Source of the DNA: Pilaira anomala
Taxonomy: Eukaryota; Mucoromycota; Mucoromycetes; Mucorales; Mucoraceae
NCBI GenBank assembly: GCA_025716855.1
Contig: JAIXMQ010000004.1
Location: 310,001-374,000, forward strand
DNA length: 64,000 bases
Reading direction: 5' to 3'
Below the pieces are notes generated by a model, which saw only the letters and a program-made list of their open reading frames with translations, was not told the origin of the DNA and did no database searches. Every line of letters begins with the position of its first letter. Position 1 is the stretch's first letter. Position numbers and translations under genes: made by a program. Below are positions 58,207 to 64,000 of this stretch, one piece after another.

Positions 58207-58555
58207 AAGAAGAGATTAAAAATGGAGAAGTAAGGAAGGAATATATGTAAAAAGAAGAAAGTGAAAGAAAAGAACAAAATAAAAAAAAAGGATTATTTAT
58301 AATAAAAAAAAACCCCCCCTGTTGTTTGTCTGGCGTATGAGAAAAAAAAACCCCCTGTTTGTCTGGCGTGTAAGAAAAAAAACCTGCCTGTATGCCATGT
58401 GAAAAAAAAAATTGATGTAATGGTGTATTTCATGCAAAAGTTATAAAAAACCTTATTCACGTGACGACGTGCCTTGTTATACTTTTTATAAATCCGGATA
58501 AAAGTCATCCGTGATTTTACTACCTTTTTTTTTTACTTCTCTTTTCCCCGACTTC
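58157..58555 (+). repeat. Long direct repeat, second copy at 4667-5045
   Basis: Partner of 4667-5045. It begins within the first codons of locus C and extends upstream of it, so it is probably that family's promoter region. It includes the CCCCCTGTTTGTCTGGCGTA tandem units and a shared GTGATTTTACTACC end. Confidence 0.85.
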
Positions 58556-58751
58556 CTTATTTTTTCCTTGGCAAACGTAAGATTTTATTCCCAATATGAG
58601 AAAATAGTGTACTTATGCACCATTTGGGAAAAAACTTAAAAATTTAAAGGCGTGACTTGAAAGGCAAGAAATAAAAAAAAATAGCTGTTTACCAAATTAT
58701 CTCTTCCCCCTTCTTTCTATTTACCATTATCTAATAGCAAAAAGTTTTCCA

Positions 58752-59689
58752 ATGAATGATAGTGTTTCGATACTTGTCGCAGTATTTTTAATTCTGATAG
58801 CGTTACGTTGGATGCTTGGTAAATAGTTCATCTATTTTTTTTTTCTTCTTTGTCATTAACCACTTTCTTCTTTTTCTTGATAAGGTGGCAACCAGTCTAA
58901 CCAACAACAAGGTCCTAGACGTACAACAATGAGAAGACCTCAACATCGCGTCACTCCTCAAATGGTAAAAATATACACTCAAGAAAAAAAAAAGTAACAT
59001 GCTAAACTAAATTGACGTCTGTAGATTGAGATGGTACGTGCCATGTTTCCTGATGTTCCTACTGCTGCTATTCAAGCTGATCTTCAAAGAACAGGTTCAG
59101 TGGAGACAACAGTGGATAATGCTCTTCGCGACGGTGGTCTTCCTTTGGTAAGCACAAAAAAAAAATCTATATGCAAAAATTGAATATAAATGACTTCTTT
59201 TTTAGCCTGCACCTATTGTCAGTCAACAAGGATCACCTAACAGTAATAGTAGTTCTGCAAGTAGTAGTCGTAAATCACCTAGCCATCTTAATTTAGTACA
59301 AAGATATAAACTTGATACACAACAAGATCAAAATGGATCCCAAGAACCACCCAAGGTTTGGGAATCAAGTCCCGACAAACGACAAGAAATGTTGAGGAAA
59401 CGTAAGGAATTCATGGTACTTCAAGCAAGAAAGTAAGTTGTGATATTTAAGAATTTAATTCCTGGTATATTAATTACATATATAAAGGAAATTAATGGAA
59501 CAACAACAACAAAAAAAGAAACAAGAAGAAAAGGTACAACAAGATGATGGCGATAATACAATAAAATCAACAACAGTTGAAGAAATGTCAGTTGATGAAT
59601 TAAATTCACTTTCTGCTGAAGAAAGAAGAGATCAAATGTTAAAGGCTTTAGAAAAGAGAACAAGTGCTTCTTCTTCTTCTTCATCATAG
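58752..59689 (+). CDS. CUE-domain membrane protein, Cue1/AMFR-like ubiquitin-pathway factor
   Basis: Five exons (58752-58818, 58885-58964, 59025-59147, 59206-59432, 59488-59689) give 232 residues. Residues about 5-20 are a single hydrophobic segment (VSILVAVFLILIALRW), followed by a basic Arg-rich linker. The CUE domain starts at residue 50 (IEMVRAMFPDVP...AIQADL..TGSVETTVDNAL) with the MFP ubiquitin-binding motif. The tail has a Ser-rich stretch, KRQEMLRKRKEFMVLQARK and AEERRDQMLKALEKR, which resemble the E2-binding C-terminal helices of Cue1/gp78. By homology it recruits the E2 Ubc7 at the ER membrane for protein degradation. It is short, and the RING of gp78 is absent, as in yeast Cue1. 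Confidence 0.82.
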
Positions 59690-59785
59690 ACACTTATTTA
59701 TTACGTCACAATAGGGGTTACTTTTTTTTCTTTTAAATCGAAAACAGTTGACTTTTAAAAAAAAACATAATAAAAATAAAAACCA

Positions 59786-59816
<31 letters not shown>

Positions 59817-59935
59817 GGTTTTACTCTTTTCACATAATTGTTTAATTTTGTTCCTTTCCAACTAAGTACATACTAAAAAAAAAAAAAAAAAAAAATTAAA
59901 TAACAAAAAAAAACAAAAAACAAAAAATAAGTCAG

Positions 59936-61713
59936 ATGTTACCACGTCGACCCATGTCACCCAATGTTCAAAAGTCTGACTTACATCAGCCAAAAGCAAA
60001 AAATCAACCACAAGGCCAGGTAAGAAAAAAAGAAAAAACCATATATATTCTTTTCATCTCGAGACGAAACTTAGTTTATTTCTAGTTGGCAGCATTATTA
60101 CATGGTAAACTCGATTATGATGACTTGTTTGTTTCTCAAGGAGCAAGTAGCAGTAGTAGCTCTCTTTTTCCAGATGACCATCGTTCTAACAGTGCTCCAC
60201 CTACTCAATTATTAAACGCTAGACGTGGTCAACAACAAGAAGCTATGAATGATCCCGAACATTTAAAATATTATCAAGATGTTCAACAACAACCTTGGCA
60301 GTTGTGGCAAAATGGTGCTGAAGAAGGTATGTATATATAATATATAAAAAAGGGAAATATAAAATAGTATATTAAAGAAAAAGGCAAAAAAAAAAAAAAA
60401 AACGTTTGTAGAGTATCAGCAAATGCAAGATCCAAGAAGTGGATTTTATTCAGGTAAACAAACCAAACCTAATGGAGAAGAAACTTTAGCCAGTCGTAGA
60501 CAACGAAACTTGGTAGATTTAATTCAACAGGTAACAAAATAAAAACATATATTTTTTTTTTAAGAGTGCTGACTTTATAAATCAATAAGGATTTCCCTCG
60601 TACACCATCACCATTATTTGCACTTCAACAACAAGCTAGACAACGTCATGCAGCAGCAGCAGCAGCAGGATTTACATTTGATGATCCATCTATGTCAACA
60701 GGTGATCTTGATGCTATGCAAAAACAATATAGAGATCAATTAAATGCATTAGATTATGATGATATGATTTTAAACGGTAATAATACTAGAAATCGACAAA
60801 CTCATCATCAGCATCAGCATCATCATCAACAACAACATGATGACTATGGCTTACATATGTCCATGGAAGATCCTCGTTCTTCAATTTCTCCACCCCTGCG
60901 AAATAAATTTACTAGTACCACTACCACTACAGCTCCTACTACGGCTGCTAGTACTCCTCCTGCTCGTTCAAATTCAACTCCTCCCGGTAGAAATATGTAT
61001 AACGAAATAGATCGTCAAGCTGAATTAATGATGAACCAATTTGGTGGTTTTGGTTTAAATGATGAGGTATGTTTAAAAATGGACATATATGTATATAGGA
61101 TAATTATAGTATGTTGTCTAATACGCATTATTTACAACAGTTACAACAGCAACAACAACAACATCAAGGTCGTTTCCATCATCATCAACAACAACAACAA
61201 CAACAACCTAGTCCTTATTATATTAATAATTATGGTGGTCAACCTTATAACTCTACTTTAGAATTACCTAATGGAATGATGGATGATGGTAGTTCGGATC
61301 ATTTATTAGGTTCTGATTCATCCATGTATGGACGTTGGAGTCAAGGTGATATTGCATATCGTAGACAACAACAACAAGGTAAGAAAAGTAGAATGATTTT
61401 TTTTTTCTTATCAGTGTCAAAACTCATATTTATTTATTTTTACCTGTATAGCTGTTGCTGCTTTAGGACATGGTATGAATGGTCCATTAACAGCTCCTGC
61501 TGGTATGGATAGCTTCCCTGAAAACCCTCTCTCTGGATCAAATGATAAAAAATTACGTGCTTTACAATTACAACAACAGCAACAGTTATTAATTCAACAG
61601 CAACAACAGCAATTATTAGCTGCTAGACAGCAATTATTGTTACAGCAACAGATGCAACAGCAGCAGCAACAGCAACAGCAACAACAGCAACAACAACAGC
61701 AACAACAACAACA

Positions 61714-61746
<33 letters not shown>

Positions 61747-63194
61747 TCATCATCATCAACAGCATCAACAACAACACCAACAACAACAAAACTATAATAA
61801 TGGTAATGGTAATGGTAGATCGATGAGACATGATAATAACCGTTCTCATCATCAAAACCATCATCACCACCATCATCAACAACAACAACAACAGCAACAA
61901 CAACAACAGCAACAGCAACAACAATCTACACAAGATATGGCTATGAGTATTCGTAGTGCCTTACTTGAAGAATTTAGAAACTCCAAGAACAAAAAGTACG
62001 AATTAAAAGACATTGAAGGCCATATTGTTGAATTCAGTGGTGACCAACACGGCTCACGATTTATCCAACAAAAGCTCGAGACAGCTAACAGCGAGGAAAA
62101 GCAAATGGTATTTGAAGAAGTCTTACCTAACGCATTACAGTTGATGACCGACGTATTTGGTAACTATGTTTTACAAAAGTTCTTTGAACATGGAAATCAA
62201 ATGCAAAAGACAATTTTGGCTAAGCAGATGGAGGGACATGTCTTGTCTCTTTCGTTACAAATGTATGGGTGTCGTGTAGTACAAAAGGCTTTGGAACATG
62301 TCTTGACTGAACAACAAGCGACGCTTGTCAAGGAGTTGGATGGTTGTGTCTTGAAATGTATTAAAGATCAAAATGGAAATCATGTCATTCAAAAGGCAAT
62401 TGAACGGGTTCCTGCTCAACATATTCAGTTCATTATTGATGCTTTTCACGGTCAGGTTTATAATCTTGCTACTCATCCTTATGGTTGCAGAGTCATTCAA
62501 CGTATGTTTGAACATTGTACAGAAGATCAAACAGTTAGAATTGTAAAGTATATATATATATACTCCTTTTTTTTTATACATACTTATATTCATTTTCTTT
62601 TTTTTTTTCTTTTAATAGGGGCCTTTGCTTGATGAATTACATAGATGTACTAGTCAACTTGTTCAAGATCAATATGGTAATTATGTTATTCAACATATTT
62701 TGGAAAGAGGAAGAACAGCAGATAAATCACTTGTGATTGATAAAATTCGTGGACAAGTACTTCAATTGAGTAAACACAAGTTTGCTAGTAATGTTGTTGA
62801 AAAATGTGTTGATTATGGATCAAAACGTGATAGACAATTATTAATTGAAGAAGTCCTTCAACCTAGACCGGATGGAACCTTACCTCTTGTTACCATGATG
62901 AAAGATCAATATGCAAATTATGTAATTCAAAAAATGTTGGATGTTGTGGACGATGACCAACGTGAGTTATTGGTAAACAAGATCAAGCCACATCTTCAAT
63001 CATTAAAAAAGTATACCTATGGCAAACATTTAATTCAAAGTAAGTCGCCCTTTTTTCGTTACTATTATGTTGAAACTAACCCTCCCCCCTTATATTATAT
63101 AGAGGTGGAAAAATTGTTGCCTCTTATTAATAATGGTCAAGTTAGTCTTGAAGACGAAGAACAATTACAACAACTTGATGAAAATTCCATCTAA
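59936..63194 (+). CDS. Pumilio (PUF) protein, Puf3/PUM-type, eight repeats
   Basis: Eight exons (59936-60019, 60086-60326, 60412-60530, 60590-61066, 61141-61378, 61452-62542, 62619-63039, 63103-63194) join in frame to 920 residues. The N-terminal 570 residues are low complexity, with very long Gln and His tracts. The PUF domain has eight repeats with RNA-reading residues GSRFIQQ, GNYVLQK, GCRVVQK, GNHVIQK, GCRVIQR, GNYVIQH, SNVVEK and ANYVIQK. These give the code SR-Q, NY-Q, CR-Q, NH-Q, CR-Q, NY-Q, SN-E, NY-Q, the same as human PUM1 and yeast Puf3. The predicted target is 5'-UGUANAUA in 3' untranslated regions, leading to repression or decay. A perfect match lies 43 bp past its own stop codon. 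It is cytoplasmic by homology. Confidence 0.93.
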
Positions 63195-63236
63195 AAAAAA
63201 ACAAAACAAAAAATTACTTTTTGACTCATTATTCAC

Positions 63237-63244
63237 TGTAAATA
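63237..63244 (+). promoter_or_regulatory. Candidate PUF-binding element in own 3' untranslated region
   Basis: TGTAAATA fits the UGUANAUA consensus predicted from the protein's own repeats. It lies 43 bp after the stop, in the likely 3' untranslated region. Such a site arises by chance every few kb in AT-rich DNA, so self-regulation is only a hypothesis. Confidence 0.35.
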
Positions 63245-63817
63245 CTGCAGGAGACAAGAGAGTTTCCATTGTTTGAAAGAAGAAAGAAAAAAAAATTGAA
63301 AACACCATCCTTTTCTTTTTAAAGTACCAACAAAAAAAAACACATATCATATATACTATATCACATAATTCACCTTTCAACACAACTAATCTAAAATGCC
63401 AGCCAAAAAAAAAAAAAAAAAAAATTAACAAAAAGTAAAAAATCAACCAAAAAAAAAACCAAAAAATACCAACAATCAAACAAAAAAATAACAAAAAAAC
63501 AACAAATGGATGGTAATTTTTTTTTTCTTCTTCTTCTTCTTTCAATTATGTACCTCCATTCTTCTTTTATTATTTTTTTCTGTTAGATAAATGACTTTAT
63601 AATTATTTTGTACATCAGCAATATATTGTCAAATGTACAATGTAATCCACAAACACACACACACACACAAACACACAAACACTCCTCTCTCTCTCTCTCT
63701 CTTTCTTATTGATATTCTTTCCCTTTTTATAAATATATAAATAAATAAATATTTTACGTAACTGTAACACTATAAAAAAAAAGGGGGGTTTAATGAGTAA
63801 TGAAAGTTTAATTATTT
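63245..63817. other. Intergenic, microsatellite-rich
   Basis: 3' flanks of two convergent genes. It contains A-rich runs, a (CA)n tract near 63651-63680, a (TC)n tract near 63685-63702 and a small G run at 63783-63788. No gene is seen. Confidence 0.5.
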
Positions 63818-64000
63818 TTAACGAAGTTGAATAGGTGGTTCAACTTCAGGTATAGAACGATAAGTAAATTCACTTGCAGCAAATGCTTGCCATTCAGGAC
63901 TGTTATTTGATACTTCATTTCCACTTTGCATCGTTGCAGGCACATTGTTTGTTGTACCAAATGCATTTGTACTTGTATTACTTCCTGTACCAAATGCAGT
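63818..64000 (-). CDS. FG nucleoporin C-terminus, Nup42/NUPL2-like (partial)
   Basis: The gene runs off the window. The last 60 residues include NAFG and AFGTGS repeats, then SPEWQAFAASEFTYRSIPEV and EPPIQLR before the stop. FG-type repeats followed by a terminal 'F....IPE..PP..LR' fit the Gle1-binding tail of Nup42-type nucleoporins, which act in mRNA export at the cytoplasmic face of the pore. The zinc finger expected at the N-terminus lies outside the window, so the assignment rests on a short stretch. Confidence 0.6.
   Translation of the reverse strand, partial: TAFGTGSNTSTNAFGTTNNVPATMQSGNEVSNNSPEWQAFAASEFTYRSIPEVEPPIQLR

Noticed and set aside
61640..61933. Poly-Leu frame opposite the Gln tract of the PUF gene
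   Set aside because: It is a shadow of the CAA/CAG repeats. The plus-strand frame has splice-consistent PUF exons.

Overview
The window looks like a mucoralean (Mucoromycota) fungal chromosome. It is very AT-rich, with long A/T homopolymers and short GT-AG introns (about 50-90 bp) that often carry TATATA runs. The protein set is typical of moulds of this group: two Pumilio proteins, pinin, a CUE protein, Sel1-repeat and F-box proteins, and a PHO13-type phosphatase. It also holds hypothetical families and transposons I associate with Mucorales. The genus cannot be fixed from sequence alone. I saw no rRNA, convincing tRNA or CRISPR.

Layout. 1-20.6 kb is a gene-poor repeat island. It contains a mosaic pseudogene (2.2-3.9 kb) partly duplicated as a 0.4-kb palindrome, and a giant inverted repeat with 3.5-kb near-identical arms (6561-10054 and 15585-19081) around a 5.5-kb spacer of decayed coding pieces. 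A MULE remnant lies at 20.2-20.6 kb. 20.6-28.6 kb is a compact genic block: heme-thiolate peroxidase, PHO13-like phosphatase, JSN1/PUF2-like RNA-binding protein and pinin. 29.4-30.3 kb is a threefold 298-bp noncoding tandem repeat. 30.66-35.11 kb is a probably intact Mutator-like element whose transposase ends in an OTU domain. 35.4-39.1 kb holds two convergent members of a PD-(D/E)XK-like family joined by an inverted-repeat 3' region, next to a decayed Tc1/IS630-like transposase. 40.1-49.3 kb is genic: F-box protein, a very divergent HSP70/HSPA12-like gene with two ATPase-like modules, and a Sel1 protein. 49.4-58.6 kb is a second transposon graveyard: LINE ORF1 fused to a second hypothetical family, a TA-flanked MITE, a decayed SWIM-type MULE and a third copy of the mosaic family with an in-frame 18-bp minisatellite. 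58.7-64 kb is genic: CUE protein, a Puf3/PUM-type Pumilio and the C-terminus of an FG nucleoporin.

How it fits together. The housekeeping genes are concerned with post-transcriptional control and ER or membrane quality control. The accessory regions are built by transposition, inverted duplication and fragment capture. The most notable accessory item is a family with a D...E(I/V)Q nuclease-like core. It occurs at three loci (2.2-3.9, 50.9-52.1 and 57.0-58.2 kb). One copy carries captured SANT-like and helicase pieces, another has its N-terminus replaced by a LINE zinc knuckle. Family names come from recognising motifs by eye, without database searches.
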